Source of the DNA: JAUVKA01 sp964465145
Lineage (GTDB): Bacteria; Bacteroidota; Bacteroidia; Bacteroidales; UBA12481
Length of the DNA: 64,000 nt
Assembly (NCBI GenBank): GCA_964465145.1
Contig: CAYXJR010000012.1
Location: 9,026 to 73,025 of the forward strand
Direction: 5' to 3'
Shown here in pieces: positions 51,172 through 60,228 of the stretch; within the stretch, counting starts at the first letter, position 1, and the number at the start of each line of letters is the position of its first letter. The position numbers and the translations under genes were made by a program. Below the pieces are notes generated by a model. It was not told the origin of the DNA, ran no database searches, and saw only the letters and a list, made by a program, of their open reading frames with translations.

Positions 51172-52521
51172 ATGAATATCATAAAAGAAAATCTGGACGA
51201 GCTGAATTCTACGATCAAAATACAGATCGATCCTGAAGATTACCACGACAAAGTTGAGGAAGTTCTCAGGGGTTATAGAAAAAAAACAAAATTCGACGGA
51301 TTCCGACCAGGGAAAGTCCCCTACGGTATGGTTAAGAAAATGTACGGTACCACGGCCCTGCTCGATCAAGTTAATCACCTGCTTAGCGAAAACCTGAATA
51401 AATACCTGACTGATAATAAACTTCGTATTTTAGGAGAACCTCTGCCAAATGAAAACAGCCCATCTATTGATTGGGACACTCAAACAAGTTTTGAATTCGC
51501 TTTTGATATTGCCCTGGCACCGGAAGTGGTATTGAACCTGAGCAAAAAGGACAAAATCGACCAATATGTGATCGAAGCCGATGATAAAATCATAGAGGAG
51601 CAGATAAATAATTTTTGTCAGAGATTCGGCTCATATGTGGCAGTCGAAAAAGCCGAAGAAAATGACCTGATAAAAGGGGATTTTATTCAACTGGACAAGC
51701 TTGGAGAACCTTTGGCCAATGGACTCAGGGCTGAAGATGCCAGGGTATCCGTTAGCACTATTGCCGATGAAGAGATAAAAAAACAATTTATCGGGATCCA
51801 GGCCAATGAAGACCTGGTTTTTGATCCTTTCCTGGCCTTTCCTAATGATGCTGACCTGGCTGCAATGCTAAAGATTAAAAAAGATCAACTTGGGAATATC
51901 CATGGACAGTTTAAATATTCTATCAGTGAAGTGAGCAGATTTCAGCCTGCAACTATTGACCAGGATCTTTTCGATAAAACTTTTGGCGAAGGAACAATCA
52001 CTTCATTGGATGATTACCGGGAAAGAATTAAGAAAGATATAGAGGTGCAATTCGGGTATGAAACTTCATACAAATTTCACATGGATATGCGTGAGAAACT
52101 GGTAAACAAGGCAGATTTCGAACTGCCGGACGAATTTTTGAAAAGGTGGATGCTGGCTACAACAAAAGACGAAAAACTCACCATGGAAAAAATTGAAGAG
52201 GAATATCCCTCCTTTAAGAAAGACCTGCGTTGGCAACTGATCAAGGAGAAGTTCATTGAAGAACAATCAATCCAGGCCGAACCTGAAGAAATCAAGGCCA
52301 GTGCCGTTCAGGATGCCAGAAATAGATTTCAGCAATATGGAATGTATGATGTACCTGAAGAGCAGTTGGAAAGTTTAGCTGAATCAATTTTATCCAAGAA
52401 GGATGAAGAAAGAAAGATCATAGAGCACATTCAGGAAAATAAAGTGATTACCTTTGTTAAAGAGTTAGTTAAGGTTGAAGACAAAAATGTAAGCCTTGAT
52501 GAGTTTAAAAAACTATTTTAA
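51172..52521 (+). CDS. tig: trigger factor
   Basis: A 449-residue ribosome-associated chaperone. The N-terminal ribosome-binding domain has KTKFDGFRPGKVPYGMVKKM, the equivalent of the GFRPGKVP signature. The middle PPIase-like region is divergent: it lacks the clear FKBP motif of E. coli trigger factor, which is common in Bacteroidota. The C-terminal domain is a long helical, charged arm. It leads the tig-clpP-clpX set (25 bp before clpP), a widely conserved order joining folding and proteolysis. Confidence 0.92.
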   Translation: MNIIKENLDELNSTIKIQIDPEDYHDKVEEVLRGYRKKTKFDGFRPGKVPYGMVKKMYGTTALLDQVNHLLSENLNKYLTDNKLRILGEPLPNENSPSIDWDTQTSFEFAFDIALAPEVVLNLSKKDKIDQYVIEADDKIIEEQINNFCQRFGSYVAVEKAEENDLIKGDFIQLDKLGEPLANGLRAEDARVSVSTIADEEIKKQFIGIQANEDLVFDPFLAFPNDADLAAMLKIKKDQLGNIHGQFKYSISEVSRFQPATIDQDLFDKTFGEGTITSLDDYRERIKKDIEVQFGYETSYKFHMDMREKLVNKADFELPDEFLKRWMLATTKDEKLTMEKIEEEYPSFKKDLRWQLIKEKFIEEQSIQAEPEEIKASAVQDARNRFQQYGMYDVPEEQLESLAESILSKKDEERKIIEHIQENKVITFVKELVKVEDKNVSLDEFKKLF

Positions 52522-52546
52522 TAAGAATTAATCAGACACTTTAATT

Positions 52547-53251
52547 ATGTATACGAAGGACGAATTTAACAAATACGCCAGAGGTCACCTGGGAATCAGC
52601 AGTTTGAATCTCGAAAGATATAAAAGCACATATGGTAGTTACATCTCCCCAACCATTATTGAAGAACGGCAGCTTAATGTCGCAAGCATGGACGTCTTTT
52701 CCCGGTTGATGATGGACAGGATAATTTTCCTGGGGGCCCCTATTGATGATTATGTGGCCAATATTATTCAGGGCCAACTTCTCTTTCTGGAATCTTCCGA
52801 CCCCACCAAGGATATCATCATTTACTTCAATACTCCTGGTGGTTCTGTTCATGCTGGACTGGGCATCTATGACACGATGCAATATATCAATCCCAATATC
52901 GCTACAATCTGTACGGGGATGGCAGCCTCAATGGGGGCAATCCTTCTGGCCGGCGGCACCAATGGAAAACGAATGGCATTGAAACATTCGCGAATCATGA
53001 TCCACCAGCCTATGGGGGGAGCCGAGGGCCCGGCGGTAGATATGGAAATACAGGTTAAGGAGATTCAGAAACTTAAATCTGAATTATACCAGATACTTGC
53101 TTATCATACAGGAAATAGTTATAAGAAAATCGAGAAAGATTCAGACCGTAATTTCTGGATGACTTCTGTAGAAGCTAAAAATTATGGAATGATTGATGAG
53201 ATCCTGGTGAGGGACAAAGACAAGGACAAGGATAAGGCAATTAAAAAATAA
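52547..53251 (+). CDS. clpP: ATP-dependent Clp protease proteolytic subunit
   Basis: A 234-residue serine protease. The catalytic triad is S128 in CTGMAASMGAI, H153 in RIMIHQPMGG and probably D200 in DSDRNFWM. A propeptide-like N-terminal extension of about 30 residues precedes ISPTIIEERQLN. The C-terminus ends in a KDKDKDKDK-type charged tail encoded by short repeats. It forms the barrel protease fed by ClpX, whose gene starts 5 bp downstream. Confidence 0.96.
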   Translation: MYTKDEFNKYARGHLGISSLNLERYKSTYGSYISPTIIEERQLNVASMDVFSRLMMDRIIFLGAPIDDYVANIIQGQLLFLESSDPTKDIIIYFNTPGGSVHAGLGIYDTMQYINPNIATICTGMAASMGAILLAGGTNGKRMALKHSRIMIHQPMGGAEGPAVDMEIQVKEIQKLKSELYQILAYHTGNSYKKIEKDSDRNFWMTSVEAKNYGMIDEILVRDKDKDKDKAIKK

Positions 53252-53256
53252 GACTT

Positions 53257-54480
53257 ATGGCCGGTATGGACAAATGCTCATTCTGTGGTCGTCCAAAAGA
53301 CGAGGTTAACCTCCTGATAGCAGGGGTTTCCGGACACATTTGCGATTTTTGCATAGAGCAGGCCCATAATATCATACAGGAAGAACTTAAGCCGGATGTG
53401 GATTTCGACCTGAACGAAGTTAAGGTCAAAAAACCTGTGGAGATTAAGGCCTTTTTGGATCAATACGTGATTGGACAGGAAATAGCGAAAAAGGTATTGT
53501 CTGTTGCCGTCTACAATCATTATAAAAGATTGGGACAGGATGATTCCAATGACGAGGTGGAGATTGAAAAATCCAATATTATCCTGGTTGGGGAAACAGG
53601 CACGGGAAAAACCCTGCTGGCCAAAACTATAGCCAAAATGCTCCATGTTCCCTTTACAATAGTAGATGCTACTGTTCTCACCGAAGCCGGGTATGTTGGG
53701 GAAGACATTGAGAGTTTGCTTACCAGATTGCTTCAGGCAGCTGATTATGATGTTAAAGCCGCAGAAAGAGGTATTGTCTTTATTGATGAAATTGACAAAA
53801 TAGCCCGAAAGGGAGATAATCCTTCCATTACACGCGACGTATCAGGTGAAGGCGTTCAGCAAGGCATGCTCAAACTCCTGGAAGGATCAATAGTCAACGT
53901 ACCACCCCAGGGAGGGAGAAAGCACCCGGAGCAGAAAATGATCCCCGTAAATACAAAGAATATTCTGTTCATGTGTGGTGGAGCATTCGATGGTATTGAA
54001 AAAAAAATTGCCCAACGCCTGAATACATCTGTAATTGGCTATGGTGCCCAAAAAGCCGTTGATAATATCGACCGGGAAAATATCCTTCAATATATTGCCC
54101 CCCAGGACCTGAAAGCCTTTGGCCTGATCCCTGAAATTATCGGAAGACTTCCGATCCTCACCTACCTTGATCCGCTCGACCGGTATACCCTTAGGCAAAT
54201 TCTAACCGAACCTAAAAACTCTATCATTAAACAATACCTCAAGCTTTTTGAGATGGACGGCATCAAATTGAGTTTCGACCTTGAGGTAATGGAATACATA
54301 GTCGACAAGGCAATTGATTTTAAGTTAGGAGCGAGGGGATTGCGTTCAATCTGTGAAGCAATAATGGTGGATGTGATGTTTGAGATTCCATCTCAGAATA
54401 AAACAAGCCTTGAGATAACAAAAGAGTTTGCAGAAACACAATTGGACAAAATATCTGGTAAGCGTTTAAAAGCCAGTTAA
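53257..54480 (+). CDS. clpX: ATP-dependent Clp protease ATP-binding subunit ClpX
   Basis: A 407-residue AAA+ unfoldase. The N-terminal zinc-binding domain uses C7, C10, C29 and C32 (KCSFCGR, HICDFC). The AAA+ domain has LVGETGTGKTLLAKTIA (Walker A), GIVFIDEIDKIARKGDN (Walker B) and the pore-loop region GYVGEDIES. The RKH loop appears as GGRKHPEQKM. It recognises tagged substrates and feeds them to ClpP. It ends convergent with folA, with only 15 bp between the genes. Confidence 0.96.
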   Translation: MAGMDKCSFCGRPKDEVNLLIAGVSGHICDFCIEQAHNIIQEELKPDVDFDLNEVKVKKPVEIKAFLDQYVIGQEIAKKVLSVAVYNHYKRLGQDDSNDEVEIEKSNIILVGETGTGKTLLAKTIAKMLHVPFTIVDATVLTEAGYVGEDIESLLTRLLQAADYDVKAAERGIVFIDEIDKIARKGDNPSITRDVSGEGVQQGMLKLLEGSIVNVPPQGGRKHPEQKMIPVNTKNILFMCGGAFDGIEKKIAQRLNTSVIGYGAQKAVDNIDRENILQYIAPQDLKAFGLIPEIIGRLPILTYLDPLDRYTLRQILTEPKNSIIKQYLKLFEMDGIKLSFDLEVMEYIVDKAIDFKLGARGLRSICEAIMVDVMFEIPSQNKTSLEITKEFAETQLDKISGKRLKAS

Positions 54481-54495
54481 TAATACCTGGATGGC

Positions 54496-55005
54496 CTATT
54501 CCGGCAACTTGCTTTCCTTCCTTTCATAAATATAAAAACTAAAGCCTAACTTTTCTGGCTCCTTTTCCGGATGGTCTTCGCTGAATATCTCAGCCCAATC
54601 TTGTGTGTCAAATTCCGGGAAGAAAATATCTGCATCAAAATCCTGGTGAACCCTTGTGAGATAAAATTTGTGAGCAAGGGGTAAAAATTGCCTGTAGACA
54701 GTGCCTCCTCCAATGATAAAATTTTCCTGACCCTCACTCATCCGTTCAATAGCCTCTTCAATAGAGCTTACCATTATACAGCCATCAAACCGGTCTGCCG
54801 GATCATCGCTTATAACTATATTGGTCCTGCCAGGTAAAGGTCGGATTGTCAATGATTCCCATGTTCTTTTTCCCATAACAACAGTATGCCCACTGGTGTG
54901 TTTTTTAAACCATTTGAAATCTTCCGGTATATGCCAGAGTAAGTCATTGTTTTTACCAATGGCTCCGTTTCGGGCTATGGCTACAATAATAGAAATGGTC
55001 TTCAT
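54496..55005 (-). CDS. folA: dihydrofolate reductase
   Basis: A 169-residue enzyme that reduces dihydrofolate using NADPH. It has IVAIARNGAIGKNNDLLWHI (Trp/His of the active-site loop), DFKWFKKHTSGHTVVMGKRTWESL, PLPGRTNIVIS and ENFIIGGGTVYRQFL. The active-site acid is the Glu of HIPEDF. It is last in the DUF151-nupC-thyA-folA unit, where it regenerates the folate oxidised by ThyA. Confidence 0.95.
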   Translation of the reverse strand: MKTISIIVAIARNGAIGKNNDLLWHIPEDFKWFKKHTSGHTVVMGKRTWESLTIRPLPGRTNIVISDDPADRFDGCIMVSSIEEAIERMSEGQENFIIGGGTVYRQFLPLAHKFYLTRVHQDFDADIFFPEFDTQDWAEIFSEDHPEKEPEKLGFSFYIYERKESKLPE

Positions 55006-55101
55006 AGACTGCTAAATATTTTATTGGTTAAATTATTATCAAAATTCCGAGAGAATTGACCCGAAGCCCGATTTTCTAACTCAAACCAAATAACTAATGG
55101 A

Positions 55102-55896
55102 TCAAACCGAAATTTCCCCTCTGATATGGGGATGGGCTTCATATCCCTCCAGACGGAAATCCTCATATGTAAAATCCAACACTGCCTTTCTATCCGGATT
55201 AAGAATCATTCGTGGCAGAGGGTAAGGTTCACGACTGATCTGCAAATTCGCTTGATCCATATGGTTCATGTAAAGATGCGCATCTCCGATTGTATGGATA
55301 AACTCATGGGGTACCAGTCCCGTTTCCCTGGCAACCATCATCAATAGCAAGGAATAACTGGCGATATTAAAAGGCACACCCAGAAAAACATCTGCACTAC
55401 GCTGGTATAGCTGGCAGGATAAACGGTCACCAGCAACATAAAATTGGAAAAGAATATGGCAGGGCGGCAGGTTCATGTTAGGCAGATCGGCAACATTCCA
55501 GGCACTAACAATGTGCCTTCGGGAATTTGGGTTCTCTTTGATATTTTTGATCAATGAGCTTATCTGATCTGTTTTCCCCCCGTCAGGGCCTGGCCAGGAT
55601 CTCCATTGATAACCATAAATATGTCCTAATTCGCCCTTTTCGTCTGCCCACTCATCCCAGATCCTGACCTTATTTTCATGGAGAAATTTCAAATCGGTTT
55701 CTCCCCTGAGAAACCAGAGCAATTCAAAAATAATCGATCGGAGATGCAGCTTCTTGGTAGTAACCAATGGAAATCCATCACTCAGGTCAAATCTCATCTG
55801 GTGCCCAAAAATGCTAAGCGTCCCTGTTCCAGTCCTGTCTTCTTTTCGGCTGCCATTTATTAAAATATTTTCCAGCAGATCCTGGTATTGTTTCAT
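55102..55896 (-). CDS. thyA: thymidylate synthase
   Basis: I choose the ATG at 55896 (264 residues, MKQYQDLLENIL), equal in length to E. coli ThyA; the open frame runs 35 codons further into the nupC 3' region with unrelated text. The catalytic Cys is C146 in NLPPCHILFQFYV. SRKEDRTGTGTLSIFG and the dUMP-binding QRSADVFLGVPFNIA are present. It methylates dUMP with methylene-tetrahydrofolate. The gene lies 14 bp after nupC and 96 bp before folA. Confidence 0.96.
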   Translation of the reverse strand: MKQYQDLLENILINGSRKEDRTGTGTLSIFGHQMRFDLSDGFPLVTTKKLHLRSIIFELLWFLRGETDLKFLHENKVRIWDEWADEKGELGHIYGYQWRSWPGPDGGKTDQISSLIKNIKENPNSRRHIVSAWNVADLPNMNLPPCHILFQFYVAGDRLSCQLYQRSADVFLGVPFNIASYSLLLMMVARETGLVPHEFIHTIGDAHLYMNHMDQANLQISREPYPLPRMILNPDRKAVLDFTYEDFRLEGYEAHPHIRGEISV

Positions 55897-55910
55897 GCAA
55901 TTTAATTCTT

Positions 55911-57404
55911 CTATCCAAGTATCATTCCTACAATTGTCGCGGAAAACATGGAAGCCAGTGTGCCCCCCAATAGAGCCTTCATCCCAAACTCCGAAAGCCA
56001 CTTTCTACGCCCAGGTGCCAGTCCGCCAATGCCATGAACCTGTATGCCCACTGAAGCAAAATTGGCAAATCCACATAGCATATAGGTAGCCATTATTATT
56101 GATTTATCCTGCAAAAATAATCCGGCTTCCTTCATGTGAGCAAGACTGGTATAACCTACAAACTCACTGGCAATTAGCTTCTCGCCAGCCAATTGCCCTA
56201 CCAGGGCCATATCCTGGGGACAAACTCCCATAACCCACATCAGGGGAGAAAAGAGATACCCCAATATAAACTCCAGACTTAGGGCTTCATAGCGTCCATT
56301 TGTAACTCCGGTAATCCACTCGTTCAGGTGGGCCCATCCACCAAGCTTGATAAAAATAAAATTTATCATGGCAATAAAGGCAAAAAACACTAATAGGATT
56401 GCTCCCACATTCACTGCCAGTTTTACTCCCTCATAGGTCCCTTTTCCTATGGCATCCAGCAGGTTATCTCCAATCCGGGATTGTTCAACCTCCACCTTTC
56501 CAGTGATGTCTTCATCCTGTGGGTACAGGATTTTGGAAACAACAATTGCTCCAGGAGCCGCCATAACGGATGCGGAAAGCAGATGTTTGGCAAAGAGAAG
56601 CCTCTGAGCCGGATCATCTCCCCCGAGAAATCCTATATAGGCAGCCATCACTCCTCCTGCCACCGTGGCCATTCCACCTATCATGACCAGCATGATCTCA
56701 GAACGATTCATTTTCTCCAGGAAAGCTTTGATCATGAGTGGCGATTCTGTTTGGCCAAGAAATATATTACCGGCCACAGAAAGACTTTCAGCTCCACTTA
56801 AACGGAACGCCTTGGTCATCAGCCAGGCCAATACCCAAACTATTTTCTGGATAACACCCAGGTAAAAAAGCACTGAGGTAAGAGCTGAAAAGAAAACAAT
56901 AGTAGGTAGAATCTGGAAGGCAAAAATCGCTCCTGAACTATTGGATTCCACCAAGGTACCAAAAAGAAAAGACGAACCAACTTTCGTGAAATCAAGGATG
57001 ACCACAAATATTTTGCCAATGAATTCAAAACTCTTATGAACCGGGCCGACCATAAGGACTCCCAATGCCAGTATAATCTGAACAATGAGTCCTGTGATAA
57101 CTACTTTCCACGATATTTTTTTTCGATTTCCCGAAAAAAGCCAGGCTATACCAACCAATACCATCAACCCGAACATACCCCGGATCACGTTGATGAACTT
57201 GATAGCCGAAACATCCTGAACTTCATGCCTGACCAGATTCTTTGTCCCCTGAGAAGGTGCTGTGGCCACAGGGATAGGGGTCTCCTCTCCAACAGTTTGA
57301 ACAGTTGTGTCCTGTGAAACACCTCTGTCTTGTGCTTTTGAGATAAATGCCCCGACAAAAATGACCAGGGTAAAACTCACCAATAAAATAAATATCTTTT
57401 TCAT
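55911..57404 (-). CDS. nupC: concentrative nucleoside transporter NupC
   Basis: A 497-residue CNT-family symporter. The CNT core covers about 75-495, with FQILPTIVFFSALTSVLFYLG, NIFLGQTESPLMIKAFLEKM (nucleoside/sodium site), GGMATVAGGVMAAYIGFL and ANFASVGIQVHGIGGLAPGRR. Unlike E. coli NupC (about 400 residues), it begins with a signal-peptide-like segment (FILLVSFTLVIFVGAFISKAQ) and a Thr/Pro-rich periplasmic linker of about 45 residues. It imports nucleosides for salvage, fitting its place between the DUF151 gene and thyA. Confidence 0.93.
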   Translation of the reverse strand: MKKIFILLVSFTLVIFVGAFISKAQDRGVSQDTTVQTVGEETPIPVATAPSQGTKNLVRHEVQDVSAIKFINVIRGMFGLMVLVGIAWLFSGNRKKISWKVVITGLIVQIILALGVLMVGPVHKSFEFIGKIFVVILDFTKVGSSFLFGTLVESNSSGAIFAFQILPTIVFFSALTSVLFYLGVIQKIVWVLAWLMTKAFRLSGAESLSVAGNIFLGQTESPLMIKAFLEKMNRSEIMLVMIGGMATVAGGVMAAYIGFLGGDDPAQRLLFAKHLLSASVMAAPGAIVVSKILYPQDEDITGKVEVEQSRIGDNLLDAIGKGTYEGVKLAVNVGAILLVFFAFIAMINFIFIKLGGWAHLNEWITGVTNGRYEALSLEFILGYLFSPLMWVMGVCPQDMALVGQLAGEKLIASEFVGYTSLAHMKEAGLFLQDKSIIMATYMLCGFANFASVGIQVHGIGGLAPGRRKWLSEFGMKALLGGTLASMFSATIVGMILG

Positions 57405-57445
57405 CTGCTTGAACTATAACTTAGAGTAAGGAAATGATGGATGTG

Positions 57446-58033
57446 TCAACTTCCCAGATCCCTGCGTGCTATTTCATCCCTGATCTTTGAAGCCCTCTCA
57501 TAATCTTCTGATTCGATAGCTTCACCCAGCAAGGCTTGTAATTCTTCATCGCTTTTTTCTGACAGCCCTCCAATACTACTGAGAGGTTCTTCTGGCAGGT
57601 CGACAATATCTTTGGATTTATCTTCCATGATAATCCCTGCCTTTTCAAGAATTTCCGGAGATGTGAAAATAGAACATTTAAATCTTAGAGCCAGAGCCAC
57701 AGCATCAGATGTGCGGGAATCAATGGTCACAATATCCTTCCCATCGTAAAAAACCAGCTCTGAATAGAAAATACCTTCCTCCAGCTTGTTGATAAAAACC
57801 TCCTTAAGCTCAATAGAATAAGCCTTGGCAAAACTTCTGAACAAATCATGGGTGAGAGGGCGCGGAGGACTTAGCTCTTCCAGGTGCAATGCAATAGCCT
57901 GAGCCTCAAAAGCCCCGATCATTATTGGTATGCGTCGATCCCCGATTTCCTCAGCAAGCACCAGGGCATAACTGCCAGTTTGTGCCTGACTGTAAGTTAA
58001 TCCAAGTATTCTCAACTTCACTTTACCTTCCAT
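57446..58033 (-). CDS. bifunctional nuclease (DUF151/BFN) with UvrB/UvrC motif
   Basis: A 195-residue protein. The BFN/DUF151 domain spans about 5-140 (LVLAEEIGDRRIPIMIGAFEAQAIALHLEEL; VTIDSRTSDAVALALRF). A C-terminal UVR-type helical hairpin follows (about 158-190, DEELQALLGEAIESEDYERA). BFN proteins have reported DNase/RNase activity in plants and are common in Bacteroidota; their cellular role there is not settled. It heads the nupC-thyA-folA unit with a 41 bp gap and is divergent from rplU. Confidence 0.9.
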   Translation of the reverse strand: MEGKVKLRILGLTYSQAQTGSYALVLAEEIGDRRIPIMIGAFEAQAIALHLEELSPPRPLTHDLFRSFAKAYSIELKEVFINKLEEGIFYSELVFYDGKDIVTIDSRTSDAVALALRFKCSIFTSPEILEKAGIIMEDKSKDIVDLPEEPLSSIGGLSEKSDEELQALLGEAIESEDYERASKIRDEIARRDLGS

Positions 58034-58133
58034 TGACCCTGTTTTTTGGTAAAAATATTAAAAAAACATTGCCTTACTGTCTCAAAAAATAAAGTTTTTC
58101 TAACAACCTTATTCAAAATAAACATTCCAAGCT

Positions 58134-58165
58134 TTTGTTTTATAGGCAAATGTTTTCTAATTTTG
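58134..58165 (+). promoter_or_regulatory. rplU-rpmA promoter
   Basis: TTTG (58134-58137), a 20-bp spacer, then TAATTTTG (58158-58165), matching the -33/-7 consensus. A leader of about 30 bases precedes the rplU ATG. Confidence 0.7.
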
Positions 58166-58200
58166 CAGACCCAAAAGATAATATTGATCAATAGACTATT

Positions 58201-58512
58201 ATGTACGCAATTGTTGAAATAGCAGGACAACAGTTTAAGGTTGAAAAAGACCAGAAAATTTTTGTCCACCGCCTCGAACAAACCGAAGGAGATCAAATCG
58301 ATATTGATAAAGTGTTACTAATTGATAACGATGGTAAGATCAAAGTAGGTAAACCGCTTGTTAAAGGAGCCAAAGTATCCGCCAAGATACTCCAACACAT
58401 GCGAGCCGACAAGGTAAAGGTCTTTAAGAAGAAAAGAAGAAAAGGATACAGAGTTCTCAACGGACACCGTCAGGATATGACCCATATCCAGATCGAGGAA
58501 ATCGTTGGCTAA
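58201..58512 (+). CDS. rplU: 50S ribosomal protein L21
   Basis: A 103-residue protein beginning MYAIVEIAGQQFKVEKDQKI, the standard L21 start, with VKVFKKKRRKGYRVLNGHRQ near the C-terminus for 23S rRNA contact. Full length. It is preceded by its own promoter and followed 28 bp later by rpmA, the universal pairing. Confidence 0.97.
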   Translation: MYAIVEIAGQQFKVEKDQKIFVHRLEQTEGDQIDIDKVLLIDNDGKIKVGKPLVKGAKVSAKILQHMRADKVKVFKKKRRKGYRVLNGHRQDMTHIQIEEIVG

Positions 58513-58540
58513 TAAAGGAACAGTATAAAAATTAATTATT

Positions 58541-58840
58541 ATGGCACACAAAAAAGGAGCTGGTAGTTCACGGAACGGCAGGGAATCTGAAAGCAAACGA
58601 CTTGGTGTTAAAATATACGGCGGCCAGGTGGTGCGTGCTGGTAACATTATTGTTCGCCAAAGAGGAACGGTACATAACCCTTATAAAAATGTTGGTATAG
58701 GCAAAGATCATACATTGTTCGCCCTGGTTGACGGTATTGTGATATTTAGAAAAAAGAAAAATAATAAGTCGTACGTGTCAGTAGAACCTATTGTTTCAGC
58801 GGAACCTATCGTTTCAGCGGAACCTATCCTCACTGAGTAG
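58541..58840 (+). CDS. rpmA: 50S ribosomal protein L27 with repeat-encoded C-terminal tail
   Basis: A 99-residue product. The core MAHKKGAGSSRNGRESESKR to NKSYVSV is normal L27, with the N-terminal tail reaching the peptidyl-transferase centre. The last 16 or so residues read EPIVSAEPIVSAEPILTE-like repeats encoded by 2.7 copies of an 18-bp tandem repeat, extending the protein beyond the usual 85-90 residues. The extension should lie on the ribosome surface. A terminator follows 36 bp after the stop. Confidence 0.96.
   Translation: MAHKKGAGSSRNGRESESKRLGVKIYGGQVVRAGNIIVRQRGTVHNPYKNVGIGKDHTLFALVDGIVIFRKKKNNKSYVSVEPIVSAEPIVSAEPILTE
58784..58837 (+). repeat. 18-bp tandem repeat within rpmA 3' end
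   Basis: Three units (58784-58801, 58802-58819, 58820-58837). The first two differ by one base (GAACCTATTGTTTCAGCG versus GAACCTATCGTTTCAGCG); the third keeps only the first nine or so bases. The in-frame unit encodes EPIVSA. Confidence 0.9.
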
Positions 58841-58875
58841 GACTTTAGTATATTGCAGTTCATCTCCTGTTTTAT

Positions 58876-58915
58876 CCTGAATGCCAGGCATAATTCAGGG
58901 GATTTTTTATTTTTA
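58876..58915 (+). terminator. intrinsic terminator of rplU-rpmA
   Basis: CCTGAAT (58876-58882) and ATTCAGG (58893-58899) form a 7-bp stem around a 10-base loop, followed by GGATTTTTTATTTTT. It is well placed after rpmA and ends just before the serS start. Confidence 0.85.
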
Positions 58916-58937
58916 CCCTTCCCAAAAAATTGAGATT

Positions 58938-60218
58938 ATGCTTACTGTAAAATTTATTCAGGAAAACAGGGATGAAATTATTGAGCGGTTGGCCATCAAA
59001 AATTTTCATTCCGCAGATCTGATTGACCAGGTTTTATCCACCGACCAGCTTCGCCGTGATCTGCAAAACAGACTGGAAGATAACCTGGCCGAATTAAATG
59101 GATTGTCAAAACATATTGGACAGCTGTATCATGATGGCAAAATAGCAGAGGCAAACGAAGCAAAAGCGCGCACTGGCCAGCTAAAGGAATCCAGCAAGGA
59201 ACTAAAAGAAAAGCATAGAGAATGTGAACAGGAACTTATAAAGCTGATCGTTCAGATTCCTAATATTCCGCATATCTCAGTTCCGGCAGGTAAGGGAGAA
59301 GAAGATAATCTTGAAATCCGTCATGGAGGAATATTTCCTGATCCCGAATTAACAAAAAAACCACACTGGGAATTGGCTGCAGATTATAAACTGATCGATT
59401 TTGAATTGGGAGTCAAACTTACCGGGGCCGGATTCCCTGTTTATATGAACCAGGGAGCCAAATTACAGCGCTCTCTGATTAACTTCTTCCTTGATGAAGG
59501 GAACAAAGCAGGCTATACAGAAGTTCTTCCGCCAATTGTGGTAAACGAAGACTCCGGTTTTGGAACAGGGCAGCTTCCGGATAAGGAGGGGCAGATGTAC
59601 CACATACAGGATGATAATCTCTACCTTATCCCCACGGCCGAGGTTCCTGTAACCAATATCTATAGGGATGTGATTCTGCAGGATGATCAGTTTCCAATAA
59701 AAAACATTGCCTATACCCCATGCTTTAGAAGAGAAGCCGGATCTTGGGGAAGCCATGTTAGAGGCTTAAACCGCTTACACCAGTTCGACAAGGTAGAAAT
59801 TGTTCAGATCCGTCGGCCAGAAGAGTCCTACCAGGCATTGGATGAGATGGTTGCCTATGTGGAGAGTCTGGTTCAAAAACTAGGACTGCCCTACCGGATT
59901 CTGAGGCTTTGTGGAGGCGATCTGAGTTTTACCTCAGCACTAACCTATGACTTTGAAGTATGGTCAGCAGGGCAAAAAAGATGGCTGGAAGTGAGTTCTG
60001 TATCGAATTTTGAAAGTTTCCAGGCCAACCGTCTGAAACTACGATATAAAGAAAAAACAGGCAAGCAAACGCAACTGGCTCACACTTTGAACGGGAGTGC
60101 TTTAGCCCTTCCGAGAATTGTGGCAGCACTTTTGGAGAATAACCAAACAGAGAATGGGATTCTCATCCCCGAAATACTACATCCATATACAGGATTTGAA
60201 AAGATCAGTAATAAATAG
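58938..60218 (+). CDS. serS: seryl-tRNA synthetase
   Basis: I choose the ATG at 58938 (426 residues, MLTVKFIQENRDEIIERL), which is the standard SerRS start; the open frame to 58881 would run through the rpmA terminator. An N-terminal coiled-coil tRNA-binding arm (about 30-110) precedes the class II core with motif 2 FRREAGSWGSHVRGLNRLHQF, the serine-site TAEVPVTNIY and motif 3 NGSALALPRIVAALLE. The length is normal. It is followed 10 bp later by a TPR-protein gene. Confidence 0.95.
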   Translation: MLTVKFIQENRDEIIERLAIKNFHSADLIDQVLSTDQLRRDLQNRLEDNLAELNGLSKHIGQLYHDGKIAEANEAKARTGQLKESSKELKEKHRECEQELIKLIVQIPNIPHISVPAGKGEEDNLEIRHGGIFPDPELTKKPHWELAADYKLIDFELGVKLTGAGFPVYMNQGAKLQRSLINFFLDEGNKAGYTEVLPPIVVNEDSGFGTGQLPDKEGQMYHIQDDNLYLIPTAEVPVTNIYRDVILQDDQFPIKNIAYTPCFRREAGSWGSHVRGLNRLHQFDKVEIVQIRRPEESYQALDEMVAYVESLVQKLGLPYRILRLCGGDLSFTSALTYDFEVWSAGQKRWLEVSSVSNFESFQANRLKLRYKEKTGKQTQLAHTLNGSALALPRIVAALLENNQTENGILIPEILHPYTGFEKISNK

Positions 60219-60228
60219 AATACTTTTT

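Noticed and set aside
55897..56001. N-terminal extension of ThyA by 35 residues
   Set aside because: The extra residues are the other-frame reading of the nupC 3' end; the internal ATG gives the canonical 264-residue enzyme.
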